The notes: generated from the sequence alone by a model not told the origin. DNA of 64,000 bases from an uncultured Shewanella sp. (GCF_947491715.1 NZ_CANLKR010000027.1:17523-81522); one strand, 5' to 3'. Shown: positions 1 through 9,400, counted from the first letter of the stretch. A program made the numbers and translations.

Positions 1-291
1 TAACAGAAATCAAGTGTTCGAAAGGAGTGTGAGGTTGTGACAGGGGGAAGCTGATGCAACTGATTCTATGGCAGCGAAGTGAAATGAGAAGCAGTATAAA
101 AAATTCAAGGTGAGTAAATCTTACATTGTTGGCGCTTTCTACCAAAGGCTGTCTCTTAGTATTGTTTTGGCGCTGTTTTATTATTGTTTTAGTATGGAAT
201 TAAAAATCACAATCACTTTCTCGATATCATTCCCTGTTTTAAATAAAGATGGTTATGTCTTCTAGCCTAGATCCATCATTGATAAGTGTGT
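1..291. other. left-edge intergenic DNA, no gene seen
   Basis: I see no convincing open frame, RNA gene or clear terminator here. The stretch is AT-rich and may hold the 3' flank of a gene outside the window. Confidence 0.35.
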
Positions 292-777
292 TCAGCTAGA
301 ATGGGTGATCCAGTGGGGAGTGGGGCGTTTACTCCATTTGGCAAAATGCATTTTATCACCTAGGTAGAATTGTCTATAGGCTTTGATAGGATCGCCGATG
401 ACTTTATAGTGCTCAGGCATGGCTTGAGCAAATTCAGATAAGCCCTGATGTTCATATTTGTGTTCATATTCCAATGTTTGGATTGTGTCCAGTACTGCAA
501 TTGATTTGTGATCCCATTCTTTTTCATATCGGTAGCGGTATTCTTGATTCAGCGCGCGAGCTAATTGCTTAAGCCATGAAAAATTTTCATGTGAGGCTTC
601 AACCCAAAGCACACAGGGGTGATGAATATGGGTTGAGCGATAGGGGGTAATAAAGCCTTTTTTATTTAAGGCTGTACAGAGTATTTGAACGCTTTCAAGG
701 ATCATTTTAACAACATGTTGGTCACAATGATATTGAGCACATCGGTCAATATTGTGATCAAGAACGAAAATATTCAT
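292..777 (-). CDS. conserved phage-like protein of unknown function
   Basis: This protein of about 161 residues starts with MNIFVLDHNIDRCAQYHCDQ and continues with HVVKMILES. From memory this His/Cys-rich signature (LD...HCDxHVVKM) occurs in an uncharacterised family shared by marine bacteria and T4-like phages, but I cannot attach a function. No signal peptide or membrane segment is visible. The open frame extends 26 codons upstream, but the conserved block begins at the ATG at 777, so I chose that start. The gene stands alone, divergent from the iron operon to its right. His18, Asp20 and His22 could bind metal or be catalytic; that is inference. Confidence 0.7.
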   Translation of the reverse strand: MNIFVLDHNIDRCAQYHCDQHVVKMILESVQILCTALNKKGFITPYRSTHIHHPCVLWVEASHENFSWLKQLARALNQEYRYRYEKEWDHKSIAVLDTIQTLEYEHKYEHQGLSEFAQAMPEHYKVIGDPIKAYRQFYLGDKMHFAKWSKRPTPHWITHSS

Positions 778-855
778 GATTGAATTTATCCTAGAATTGA
801 TACTGGGTATGTGCAGATACACTGTCTTAATGATAATTATTGCTTGAATACCCAA

Positions 856-1282
856 AATGGCCAGTTTTGTCTTTGTTGGGGATGTTTTATTTAGGGTTTG
901 GATTATGCATAGGAAGGGTTATTTGTAGAAAACCTTTTTTCTAACGAAATTAATTATGGATATCTCGATTTGATAGATTTGAGTAGGTTCCTTGTATTGG
1001 CTTAAGAACAGTCTCATAGATTGTTTTATTAAATAGGTTGAAAAATAATCAACTCATTCAATACATTGTCGAGCGGTCATTAAAAGATGTTTATTTCGTA
1101 CATATTTTAACAATTAAAGATCAATAATACTTAACCAATTGAAAAAAAAGATATTGAAACGAAAAAATTGAAAGTGACTAGTAATAAAGTTGTAATAAAA
1201 TAGGAAGCACTAGTTTACAATGATTCTGATAATCATTATCATTCGCGCTCAAATTGAATGACCATGAAGTATCAATTAACCC
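856..1282. other. divergent intergenic region with iron-operon promoter
   Basis: This AT-rich spacer lies between the leftward phage-like gene and the rightward TonB receptor. Its only clear feature is the Fur box at 1222-1240. No small ORF is convincing. Confidence 0.5.
1222..1240 (+). promoter_or_regulatory. Fur box upstream of TonB receptor operon
   Basis: The 19 bases gattctgataatcattatc match the classical Fur consensus GATAATGATAATCATTATC at 17 of 19 positions. The site lies about 40 bp before the receptor start codon, so iron-loaded Fur would be expected to repress the operon. Confidence 0.85.
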
Positions 1283-4006
1283 ATGTTGTTAACACCTCGC
1301 TTTAAAATGAAAGCATTAGCTTTATCTATGTCACTGGTTTGTGTCACCGTTACGCCAACTTATGCCACACAAGCCCAAGCTATTAACGTTAAACCTGCCT
1401 CGGTTGGCTCGGCATTATCACATCTTGCTAAGACGAATAATATTGACATCTACGCCACAAAAAATTCACTGGAACATACCAAGTTGCCTGACCATTTTGT
1501 GTCGAATACCGATTCAATGGTGAAGGTACTGACAGAGATCTTGGCGAATACCGATTTAGAAGCACATTGGCTCAATGAAGCGCAGGTGGTGATTAAACAA
1601 AAGAGTGATATGCGTGCTGCTGATCAGTTGGTCACATTTGATAATAACCTGTTGAACTATAGAGAAGATCTTAACAATATTGAACGGATCAGCGTATATG
1701 GTCGTCACAACCGAATGGTTTTAGACTCAAGCACCGCAACCAAATCAAATATGTCATTGATGGAAACGCCGGCAGCTATCGTAGTGGTGGACAGTGAATT
1801 GTTGGGGGAGCAGGGAATAACGACCTTGCAAGAGAGTATTCGTAATGTCAGTGGATTAACCCAAGCGGGCAATAATTACGGTATTGGTGATAACTTAGTG
1901 ATCCGTGGTTTAGGGGCAAATTACACCTTAGATGGCATGTATGGTGGCGCCAGTTTGGGTAACTCATATAATCCCACTCGTTCATTAACCAATATTGAAA
2001 GTCTTGAGATCCTCAAAGGTCCAGCTACGGGTTTATATGGCATGGGCGCGGCCGGTGGCGTGATTAATATGATCGAGAAAAAACCGCAATATGATCCCAG
2101 TTACCAAATTCAGACCAGTGTCGGTCAGTGGGGCAGTCACTCCCTGATGTTCGATGCCACCGCGCCAATCACTGAGCAAACCGCCTATCGTTTGGTGGGC
2201 AGCTATGAGTCCAGTGATGGCTACCGAGGGCTAAGCGCTGAGCGCAGTGAGGTCTATGCCACACTCAGCCATCAATTAAATGACAATAATAAGTTTATTC
2301 TTTCTGCGGCTTATATCGATGATGAAATTCAAATAGATTCCATTGGCCATCCGGTGCGGATCTTGAACTATGACAGTATCGATGCCAATCCAGGGGAGAT
2401 CAGCGGGCAAGACTTACCTAATGATACCAATGCTGATGGTGATGAATTCTACGGGATCCAGTTAACTCCTGAGCAACAACAGCAATTGGCTGATTCTTTG
2501 GTTGCTACCGATGGTTTGGAGCCTTATGATCTGGGGGAGCAAGGGTTGATATCACCTTTATCGAGACCAAATGAGGGGCAGGAAATGCGCCTTAAGCTGC
2601 AACATGAAATGGATATCGATACTAACATATTCCTGCATCAGCAATTCGCCTATCGTGAATATTCTTCAGATTTTGTACGTCAAACGGGCGCTTATAATTA
2701 TGTGTATTGGAACCGTAATGGTGAAATCAATGCCGATCCTAGAGCGCCATTAGTCATAGACGGTGTGCTTTATCCTTATGCCGCTCGCCGTCAGGAATAC
2801 AGGCGGACTCAAGCCGACGAAAAAACCTGGCAATATTTCGCAGATCTGACGATGACTTGGTCACTCCCCATTATTGAAGGTGAGCATTTATTCAGTGCTA
2901 ATTATGAAAACCGCGATATGGCCTTAAAATCTTGGTCTGCCTATGATGCCGACGGCGCTAGTGATGATGCTAATGCTATCCCTTATATTTTAGATATTCG
3001 CAACCCCAACTGGGGTACAGGCACGTTCGAAGATTATGATCCTGTATTAAAAAGTAACTATGACAAATCTGTCTCCGCTTGGGGGGTGAGTTTTCAAGAG
3101 GTGCTTTATTTCGGTGAGAGCTTAACCGGACGTTTTGGTGTGGCTTACTCAGGCACAAAGCAAAGTTACCAACATAAAGGCACAGACAACACCCCTGAGG
3201 CAAGTGTAGAAGCCGATACCGATGATGCTGGAGCAACTTATAATCTGGGGCTAAATTATCGTATTAATGAACAGCTAGCCACGTTTGTGAATTACTCTAA
3301 GGGCCGAATGGCTTATAGCATCTTGGACTCGGTTAATGGTACAACAGACGACCGTCCAGATTCAGAATCGCTCTCTTTTGATGTCGGCGTTAGATTTACC
3401 GCCTTTGATGAAGACTTACTCGGCTCTTTAGTGTGGTTTAAGACCCAACGCACTAATCTACGCTATTCAAACCCTGAGTATAACGATAACTCTGAAGATG
3501 TTGAATTTAACATTAGTGTGCCGCAATACTATTACGATAATAACGATACCACCAAAGGGGTAGAGTTTGACTTAAACTTGGCGCTGAATGACGTTTGGTC
3601 AATGAATCTTAATGCCACCTATCAGGATGCTTATACCATACGTTCTGAAAAAGAACCTGATCAGATTAAGGTTAACACTAAGGGTATACCAAAGAAGTTC
3701 GCCAGTTTGTGGAGCAACTACCAGTATCAATTTACCGCCTTACCTGCACCTATTACATTTGGCTTAGGGGTGACTTATGAAGATGAGCGCAGCATTAACT
3801 CGGCCGCATTTGGATTGCCGGATGCCGTCGTCGATGCTTATGTACTCTGGGATGCCAGTATCGCTTATCAGATCGAGCAGTGGGATATTCAGCTGAGCCT
3901 GCGTAATCTGACCGATACCACCTATTACAGCAAAGCGCTGTTTATCGGTGGGCTTCCTGGTGATGGCCGTAATGCCAAACTCACGGTTAGCTATATGTTT
4001 GATTAA
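1283..4006 (+). CDS. TonB-dependent siderophore receptor with STN domain
   Basis: An outer-membrane receptor of 907 aa. A signal peptide ends near ...TPTYA. A secretin/TonB short N-terminal (STN) domain follows at roughly residues 28-108, as in FecA-type transducing receptors. A TonB-box-like segment (ERISVYG) lies near residue 132. The plug spans about 155-262 (ETPAAIVVVD, NLVIRGLGANYTLDGMYGG, ESLEILKGPATGLYGMGAAG), and a beta-barrel ends in an aromatic-rich strand (LTVSYMFD). The STN domain implies signalling to an anti-sigma factor, but no fecI/fecR-like gene is visible in the window. A second ATG at 1307 (MKALALSMSL) would give a more compact signal peptide. The gene is first in a Fur-controlled operon; the siderophore cannot be told from sequence. 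Confidence 0.93.
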   Translation: MLLTPRFKMKALALSMSLVCVTVTPTYATQAQAINVKPASVGSALSHLAKTNNIDIYATKNSLEHTKLPDHFVSNTDSMVKVLTEILANTDLEAHWLNEAQVVIKQKSDMRAADQLVTFDNNLLNYREDLNNIERISVYGRHNRMVLDSSTATKSNMSLMETPAAIVVVDSELLGEQGITTLQESIRNVSGLTQAGNNYGIGDNLVIRGLGANYTLDGMYGGASLGNSYNPTRSLTNIESLEILKGPATGLYGMGAAGGVINMIEKKPQYDPSYQIQTSVGQWGSHSLMFDATAPITEQTAYRLVGSYESSDGYRGLSAERSEVYATLSHQLNDNNKFILSAAYIDDEIQIDSIGHPVRILNYDSIDANPGEISGQDLPNDTNADGDEFYGIQLTPEQQQQLADSLVATDGLEPYDLGEQGLISPLSRPNEGQEMRLKLQHEMDIDTNIFLHQQFAYREYSSDFVRQTGAYNYVYWNRNGEINADPRAPLVIDGVLYPYAARRQEYRRTQADEKTWQYFADLTMTWSLPIIEGEHLFSANYENRDMALKSWSAYDADGASDDANAIPYILDIRNPNWGTGTFEDYDPVLKSNYDKSVSAWGVSFQEVLYFGESLTGRFGVAYSGTKQSYQHKGTDNTPEASVEADTDDAGATYNLGLNYRINEQLATFVNYSKGRMAYSILDSVNGTTDDRPDSESLSFDVGVRFTAFDEDLLGSLVWFKTQRTNLRYSNPEYNDNSEDVEFNISVPQYYYDNNDTTKGVEFDLNLALNDVWSMNLNATYQDAYTIRSEKEPDQIKVNTKGIPKKFASLWSNYQYQFTALPAPITFGLGVTYEDERSINSAAFGLPDAVVDAYVLWDASIAYQIEQWDIQLSLRNLTDTTYYSKALFIGGLPGDGRNAKLTVSYMFD

Positions 4007-4053
4007 TCTTTAGCTGAAACACTTTTGTTTGAATAGATTGCCTATGACTCCCC

Positions 4054-4082
4054 AGCCAAAAACAAGCGACTTGTTTTTGGCT
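4054..4082 (+). terminator. hairpin between receptor and DUF3649 gene
   Basis: A perfect 13-bp stem (agccaaaaacaag / cttgtttttggct) with a 3-nt loop lies just after the receptor stop. No U-run follows, so it looks more like an RNA-processing or attenuation hairpin that lowers downstream expression than a full terminator. Confidence 0.6.
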
Positions 4083-4113
4083 GTTGTCGTTAATTTACTG
4101 ACCCAGAGAGCCT

Positions 4114-4398
4114 ATGAAAGCTTCCTTAACGCTTAGTGTTCGTTGTTTGGCCGCCGTCGTTGGTGGCTATTGTGTTGCCTGTCTTTCGAGTCTGGCCTTA
4201 GTTCCGGTGCAACGGGCTTTATTTAATTACCCTGTAGAAGATGCGATATTAATCGCCACCATGTTCAGTTATCTGGTTTTTTTTGCCGTGATTATTGACT
4301 GTTTTTGCCAAGATTCAGCATTCAAGGCTTGGCGTAATATTCTGGTTTATAGCGTTATTTTTATTGGTATTTGCGGGTTCTGTGGAGGCATAGTATGA
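4114..4398 (+). CDS. DUF3649 small membrane protein
   Basis: This 94-aa protein has about three hydrophobic segments (LAAVVGGYCVACLSSLALV, AILIATMFSYLVFFAVII, NILVYSVIFIGICGFCGG), fitting the DUF3649 inner-membrane family. Members usually sit between a TonB receptor and a PepSY-type protein in iron-uptake operons, as here. Its function is unknown; a role in ferric-siderophore reduction or energy coupling is inferred only from context. Its stop overlaps the next start as ATGA (4395-4398), suggesting translational coupling. A purine-rich gagag lies just before the ATG. Confidence 0.8.
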   Translation: MKASLTLSVRCLAAVVGGYCVACLSSLALVPVQRALFNYPVEDAILIATMFSYLVFFAVIIDCFCQDSAFKAWRNILVYSVIFIGICGFCGGIV

Positions 4399-6116
4399 AG
4401 CCGGATTTCAGACGCACCATGATCTGGCTGCATACTTATACCGGATTGATAATAGGCTGGTTATTATTTGCGATATTTTTAACGGGTACCCTGAGTTATT
4501 TTAATGATGAGATCAGCCAGTGGATGCAGCCCGAGTTTCATGTGTCAATGGAGCGTCAGTTTGATGCGATAAATGACAGTGAGGGAGTCGGTAGTGAAGA
4601 AAAGGATAGTGAAGAAATAAATAGTGAGGGAATAGATAAGCAGGAAATAACAAGTGAGGAAATAGACGGAGAAGCTAAGCGCTTGGCGCTTATTAACCTG
4701 TCAATCGCCAAACTCAAAGCGCAAGGCAAGGAGCAGGATAATTGGCACATCACTCTACCTAATGTCAGAAGCAACCAGTGGCTTTTACAGTGGCAGCAAG
4801 GAAAAACACGGCAATCCTCGTATTTACAAGGTGACAATGGTGAGCAGGTTAACCCGAGACAAACACATGGTGGGGATTTTTTTCGAACTTTTCATTATTC
4901 CCTTGAGTTGAGAAATGTCGGCGGGCGCTATTTTAGTGGTGTGGCTGCCATGTTTATGCTGCTGGCAGTGTTTAGTGGCATTTTTACTCATAGACGTTTT
5001 TTTCGTGATTTCTTCACGTTGCGTAAAAAGACACTGCTTAAAACATTAACCGACTTTCATGCCCTTGCGGGGATCATTACCATTCCTTTTGCTGTCATGA
5101 TCTGTGCCAGTGCGCTGGTGATCTATATCGGGCTTTATATGCCTTGGAGCGCGCAATATTATTTAGAAGGGGGGGCACGAGAGCTAAATCAAAAAGTGAC
5201 CACTTATTTGCCTAAAGTGACGCCAGCTCAAGATTATCAGGCACCGATAAGCGACTTTACCTTGATCCAAAAGCAGCTTGAAAAAGCCTGGGGGGGGGAT
5301 CACCAAATCAAACGTATTTCCTTTGAGCATCCTTTTGATATTAACGGCCGCATCATCGTCGAGCGCAACAAACAATTATCCCTGTCGAATAAAGCCGATG
5401 TCTTGGTTTTTTCATCCCATAATGGACAGCCGTTAGCGGGCATGTTTGATGAGCGCACCGCACGAAAAATTAGGCGTATTTTTTATGGCCTGCATGAGGC
5501 GCATTTTGCCGATCCTGGACTGCGTTGGCTGCTTTTTATTAGCGGTTTACTTTCTTGCGGTCTTATTGCCAGTGGCTTGATTATTTGGCTGAATAAACGC
5601 TTGGAAAAAACCAAACAGCGCCATATGGGTCACTTTATTGTTGAACGGTTAAATATTGCTGGTATTGCCGGATTGGTATTGGCGATTTTAGCTTACTTCT
5701 ATGCCAACCGTTTGCTCCCCCTCGACATTGACGACCGCGCGAGCGTAGAAGTGAGTATTTTCTTATGGGTTTGGTTATTGAGCTTGCTACACAGTGTGTT
5801 TCGTCCGGCGCATAAGGCTTGGACCCTGCAGTTATTAGTGGCTGCAACGGCTTGCGTGTTATTGCCAATTTTGGATGTTATCCAGCAACCTCAGAGGCTT
5901 ATGCAGGCCATTGAGCAGAAAAATGGAGTGTATTTGGGGTTCGAACTGGTACTGTTAATTACAGGCATTCTCTTATATAAAACAGCGACGGCACTCTACA
6001 AGAGGCAAAAAAAGCCCGTTCAAGGGCAGGCCATATTTTCAAATAAGAGGCCGTCAAATAAAAGGCTGTCAGAGAAGAGACTGGCAAAGAGAAGGAATAA
6101 ACCCAATGCTGCTTAG
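4395..6116 (+). CDS. PepSY-domain inner-membrane protein (iron-operon type)
   Basis: A PepSY-associated TM protein of 573 aa. It opens with MKPDFRRTMIWLHTYTG and a first TM helix (LIIGWLLFAIFLTGTLSYF), then a periplasmic loop, a second TM (VAAMFMLLAVFSGIFTHRRF), the conserved LLKTLTDFHALAGIITIPF helix, another loop with LHEAHFADPGLRWLLFISG, and several C-terminal helices. Conserved membrane histidines suggest haem binding or electron transfer, as proposed for ferric-siderophore reductases of this family. An upstream in-frame ATG exists at 4371, but TGGAGG at 4383-4388 sits correctly for the ATG at 4395. The first periplasmic loop carries an unusual acidic repeat (about residues 60-92). A basic tail (KRPSNKRLSEKRLAKRR) ends the protein. 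Confidence 0.85.
   Translation: MKPDFRRTMIWLHTYTGLIIGWLLFAIFLTGTLSYFNDEISQWMQPEFHVSMERQFDAINDSEGVGSEEKDSEEINSEGIDKQEITSEEIDGEAKRLALINLSIAKLKAQGKEQDNWHITLPNVRSNQWLLQWQQGKTRQSSYLQGDNGEQVNPRQTHGGDFFRTFHYSLELRNVGGRYFSGVAAMFMLLAVFSGIFTHRRFFRDFFTLRKKTLLKTLTDFHALAGIITIPFAVMICASALVIYIGLYMPWSAQYYLEGGARELNQKVTTYLPKVTPAQDYQAPISDFTLIQKQLEKAWGGDHQIKRISFEHPFDINGRIIVERNKQLSLSNKADVLVFSSHNGQPLAGMFDERTARKIRRIFYGLHEAHFADPGLRWLLFISGLLSCGLIASGLIIWLNKRLEKTKQRHMGHFIVERLNIAGIAGLVLAILAYFYANRLLPLDIDDRASVEVSIFLWVWLLSLLHSVFRPAHKAWTLQLLVAATACVLLPILDVIQQPQRLMQAIEQKNGVYLGFELVLLITGILLYKTATALYKRQKKPVQGQAIFSNKRPSNKRLSEKRLAKRRNKPNAA
4571..4672 (+). repeat. degenerate tandem repeat inside PepSY gene
   Basis: Units of about 15-18 bp resembling agtgaggaaatagata occur several times in frame and encode an acidic Ser-Glu-Glu-Ile-Asp/Asn stretch. 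Repeat expansion within the periplasmic loop is the simplest explanation. Confidence 0.7.
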
Positions 6117-6357
6117 TTTTTTACTGCAACAAATTGCGATAATCATGCTGGCCTTAGCCATGCATAAACACTTTAAAGTGGTGTTTAACGTGAACATTAA
6201 ACCCCTGCAGAGCAAACTGCTCACGTTATTTGCTTGGCCCCTGCTGTGTTTATCTTATTATCTCGCTATTTCTGGCTTAGCAGCGCCGATAGCCACAGTA
6301 TATTGGTTGGCTTTTTTGCCGCTGAGTATTTTGTTTGTGGCCCTATTTGTCAATTAA
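6106..6357 (+). CDS. DUF3325 small membrane protein
   Basis: An 83-aa protein with three hydrophobic segments, of the DUF3325 type (LALAMHKHFK, LLTLFAWPLLCLSYYLA, VYWLAFLPLSILFVALFV). This family typically closes operons of TonB receptor, DUF3649 and PepSY genes, exactly the order here. Its start overlaps the 3' end of the PepSY gene by 11 nt, indicating cotranscription and probably coupled translation. Function unknown; iron or siderophore handling at the inner membrane is inferred from context. Confidence 0.8.
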   Translation: MLLSFLLQQIAIIMLALAMHKHFKVVFNVNIKPLQSKLLTLFAWPLLCLSYYLAISGLAAPIATVYWLAFLPLSILFVALFVN

Positions 6358-6460
6358 AGGTTGAATTAAAGGAGTCAATTAAAGGGTTGACTTAAAGGTT
6401 GAATGAAAGGGGTGAACTAAATAGGTTAATTAAATGGGCTAATGAAATTAACCAGCTCAA
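6351..6460 (+). repeat. degenerate 13-15 bp tandem repeats
   Basis: About eight imperfect units related to attaaaggttga run from the DUF3325 stop codon onward. A weak hairpin (ggctaat at 6437-6443 with attagcc at 6464-6470) closes the array. No coding role is visible. Confidence 0.6.
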
Positions 6461-6590
6461 TTGATTAGCCTAAGTGACTCAATCATTCAACTCACTATGA
6501 CTAAAGGATAGGCCGTTAATCTAATGAGCAATTAGCCCTGAAATCAATTTGTATTTTAGAGATCTATTCAAGTGAAATAAAAGTACAAGT

Positions 6591-6623
6591 TCACCAGCCA
6601 AAACATCTTGTCTTGGCTGGTGA
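6591..6623 (+). terminator. hairpin downstream of iron operon
   Basis: A perfect 11-bp stem (tcaccagccaa / ttggctggtga) with an 11-nt loop. Only a short T-rich stretch follows, so it may be a weak terminator or a 3'-end stabilising hairpin. Confidence 0.5.
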
Positions 6624-6842
6624 TTTAATGTGTCAGTCACTTAGCTCATTTTTGATTAATGGGCTTTCTTTTTGCTTCTCTTTATTCATCTGCTCTTTAT
6701 CGTTTTAGTATCGCCATCAATATAATATCACTACCTATATTCTAGTTTTTTCAAGGCTAGTCAAAGGTAAAAGCGTCATTCAATCCATTGTGAGGCAGAG
6801 CATAGATTTTTATGCTAATTATCATTTGGTTAAAACAATTTA

Positions 6843-6872
6843 TTTACATAAGTAACGTTTGAGGGTATTTTG
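6843..6872 (+). repeat. interspersed 30-bp repeat, copy 1
   Basis: This segment begins tttacataagtaac and ends tttgagggtattttg. It matches 61145-61174 at 29 of 30 positions. Both copies lie upstream of nuclease-like genes. Confidence 0.75.
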
Positions 6873-7286
6873 GCTGGATGGGTGTGAGTGGGAAGGCTGA
6901 GATGCTAGAGAGGATTTCATGACTCACCTCGCTTAATAGACAAATTAATCCTTTATTAATAGTCAATACAGTATATTAGTGATGTGCCTTGTGATTAACA
7001 GAGAGCAGGAAAGAGTATTGGGTTCTTGGTTAATAAATAGCTGCGGTAATCGAGCGTACGGGCTATACAAAGGTTACATTTGGAGTTTCAAAGGCGGAAC
7101 ATTTAACCTTGAGTGCCGTAGCTAATGTATAACTAATAAAGATAGGTCACGCGCAGTCACGTCCCTGATATTTTCAAGAGGCAAGTGTACTCTTATTAAA
7201 GTGAGCAGTTCGAGTGAATGAAAGGTTGTATCTTTTATCGTCACTATTTGAGTGATAATTCACATTTATCCTAACGAGAAGTCAAT

Positions 7287-8003
7287 ATGACAAAAGAATC
7301 AAGAACCAGCTTTGTAAATAGAATGATGGGACTGTCATTCAAATCGACGCAGGGTAAGTATTCGTATTGCAGTGACGCTAAAAAACAGGTGCTTTTTAGC
7401 TTAGATTGCTCGAATGACTTAAATAATAATCTCATTCTTAGCCCAACATGGGCTAAAAAAGGCTATGCACACTCTCTTAAACATATAAATAAAATTCGAA
7501 ATAAAGGTTATGACCTTTTAGTGTTTAAAACTCAAACCAAGAAAAATAAACAAGGTGAAACAATTGCTGATGGCTTTAATCCGCTATTAGAAAAAAGGAC
7601 ATTATTAGCTGAAAATGATATGTTTAGGGCTATACCATTAAATATTCTATCCAGTGAAGAAGTGCATGTTAGTGGTAGTCCTTATTTTGAGGGAGTGACA
7701 AAAACAATAACGGTTAATGCCTATGAAAGAAATATAGCTGCTCGTCAAGCCTGTTTAAAAGAGTTTGGGTATATTTGCCAAATATGTGGATTCGATTTTG
7801 AAAAAATATATGGCGTGCGAGGTAAAGAATTCATTCATGTTCACCATATTGTGCCTTTGTCACAGATAAAAAGTGAGTATGAGCTTAAACCGCTGGAAGA
7901 TTTAATTCCCGTTTGTCCGAATTGTCATGCTATGTTGCATCGAGGCGGGCACACGATGTTACCTGATGAACTTAAAGTGATATTAAATAAAGATTGCGGT
8001 TAA
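7287..8003 (+). CDS. HNH endonuclease family protein
   Basis: This 238-aa protein has a C-terminal HNH nuclease module: CQICGFDFEKIYG, then FIHVHHIVPLSQI, then LIPVCPNCHAMLHRGG (about residues 162-220). It contains the two zinc-binding Cys pairs and the catalytic HH. The first 140 residues show no domain I recognise and could be a DNA-recognition module. HNH proteins of this layout are often restriction-type enzymes, but no methyltransferase is adjacent, so a type IV-like defence role is only inference. It starts at ATG 7287 behind gagaag. The gene is isolated and AT-rich, preceded by the 30-bp repeat and followed by a small palindrome (8035-8080), which fits acquired DNA. Confidence 0.85.
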   Translation: MTKESRTSFVNRMMGLSFKSTQGKYSYCSDAKKQVLFSLDCSNDLNNNLILSPTWAKKGYAHSLKHINKIRNKGYDLLVFKTQTKKNKQGETIADGFNPLLEKRTLLAENDMFRAIPLNILSSEEVHVSGSPYFEGVTKTITVNAYERNIAARQACLKEFGYICQICGFDFEKIYGVRGKEFIHVHHIVPLSQIKSEYELKPLEDLIPVCPNCHAMLHRGGHTMLPDELKVILNKDCG

Positions 8004-8368
8004 AATCGTCAATGACCTACGAAAACAACCAATCCATCTAAGTGCGTCAGAGATAAATCGATAGGCACTTATGTTAGACGTTTATATTAAGGCTGCAGCT
8101 AGCTAGAACACAAGCAATACATCCATGATTATATGTCTCAGATGACGCCTATGGTGCACCTGATTTAGGTGTTATGTGCTATTGAAATAGCTAAGATAAG
8201 GCGTTATTCCGAGTTCAGGTTAATAAAATTGAGTTTTCTATAACGTAGATGGGGATATATTCTCTTACAATTTACCATACTGATAAGCGTTTACTTTTAA
8301 TCTGCTAATGCTCAAATGTGTATCAAATATTTGTGAAATATATAATAAAAAAACAAGGTTCATACTTT
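8004..8368. other. intergenic region with small palindrome
   Basis: No gene is seen. The palindrome at 8035-8080 pairs catcta-agtgc with gcactt-atgttagacg around a 19-nt loop and weakly resembles a decayed integron attC site. The rest is AT-rich. Confidence 0.4.
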
Positions 8369-9400
8369 ATGAAAACTAATTTGATTAAACTTCTTGGGCT
8401 GCTGTCCCTTGCCAGCTTAAGTGCGGTGCATGCAAAAGCACAAACCATAGATAATCTTTATAACTGGTCAGAAGCACCGTCAATCACAACACCCATTCAA
8501 GAAATATATCCTGCCATTTATAATGACGAAATTTATGTCTCCGGTGGTTATGTCCCGAGTAATAACCCGATATTTTTTGGTTTATCTCCTACTCGGTTAA
8601 CCTTTATTTTTAACCTTGGATCTCAACAGTGGAGAAAAGGGCCTCAGTTACCAGAAGAAAGGCACCATCTTGGTTTAGTGAGTAACGCAAACTATCTATA
8701 TGGCGTCGGTGGTTTTTACGGCCAAAAAGGTAAGGCGTGGCAAATACAAAATACTGTGTACCGTTTGGATATCACCTCAAATACTTGGCAAAAAGGCCCT
8801 GAATTACCCATTCCATTGGCAGAGTCAGTTTATCGATCAGTTGGGAATAATATTCATGTGATCGGGGGGAAAACGATATCGCCTGAAACGGGAAAGCATG
8901 TAGACACTAAGAAGCACTACATTCTTTTAGATAACAAACGTTGGGTAGAAGCGGCAGAGCCGAGTATTGTAAGAAGTTCTGCAGCAAGTGCAGTGTTAGA
9001 TAACAAAATCTATGTAATAGGTGGTAGAGAAAGCGGTGTGCAATCAAGCAATAAACAATTTGCTGAGGTGTATGATGTGAAAAAAGATAAATGGACTGCG
9101 ATTAAACCCTTTCCTGTCGCGTTAGCAGGTATGTCAGCCTCGGTGTTAAACGGTAAAATAATTGTTTCTGGTGGTGAAGCATTTGGTCAAAATGGCAACT
9201 GGAGAGAAGGCAAAGCCTATGATCAAGTATGGGCTTTTGATCCTGTTACTGAAAACTGGAGTGAAATTTCAACCATGCCTTCAGCTCGCCATGGCCATGG
9301 TTCTGTAACCCTTAATAATAAGATATACATTATGGGAGGAGCGGCAAAGGTGGGACCACAAGATACACTCGCTACCACTTTAATTTTGACTAAAGATTAA
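8369..9400 (+). CDS. secreted Kelch-repeat protein
   Basis: A 343-aa protein with signal peptide MKTNLIKLLGLLSLASLSAV (cleavage near AHAKAQ) and about six Kelch blades. The blade motifs are EIYVSGGY, YLYGVGGF, NIHVIGGK, KIYVIGGR, KIIVSGGE and KIYIMGGA, each followed by a Trp-x-x-G/I turn. It should fold as a beta-propeller in the periplasm or outside the cell. NanM sialate mutarotase is one periplasmic Kelch protein, but nothing here proves that activity. The frame extends 17 codons upstream; I chose the ATG at 8369 because it starts a clean signal peptide. No neighbours suggest a pathway. Confidence 0.82.
   Translation: MKTNLIKLLGLLSLASLSAVHAKAQTIDNLYNWSEAPSITTPIQEIYPAIYNDEIYVSGGYVPSNNPIFFGLSPTRLTFIFNLGSQQWRKGPQLPEERHHLGLVSNANYLYGVGGFYGQKGKAWQIQNTVYRLDITSNTWQKGPELPIPLAESVYRSVGNNIHVIGGKTISPETGKHVDTKKHYILLDNKRWVEAAEPSIVRSSAASAVLDNKIYVIGGRESGVQSSNKQFAEVYDVKKDKWTAIKPFPVALAGMSASVLNGKIIVSGGEAFGQNGNWREGKAYDQVWAFDPVTENWSEISTMPSARHGHGSVTLNNKIYIMGGAAKVGPQDTLATTLILTKD

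Larger units (their letters stand above)
6358..7286. other. long AT-rich intergenic region
   Basis: Between the iron operon and the HNH gene. It holds the degenerate tandem array (6351-6460), an 11-bp hairpin (6591-6623) and one copy of a 30-bp interspersed repeat (6843-6872). No reading frame is persuasive. Confidence 0.55.

Noticed and set aside
820..845. Fur-like sequence near the phage-like gene promoter (atgataattattg)
   Set aside because: Only about half of the 19-bp consensus is matched, common in AT-rich DNA.
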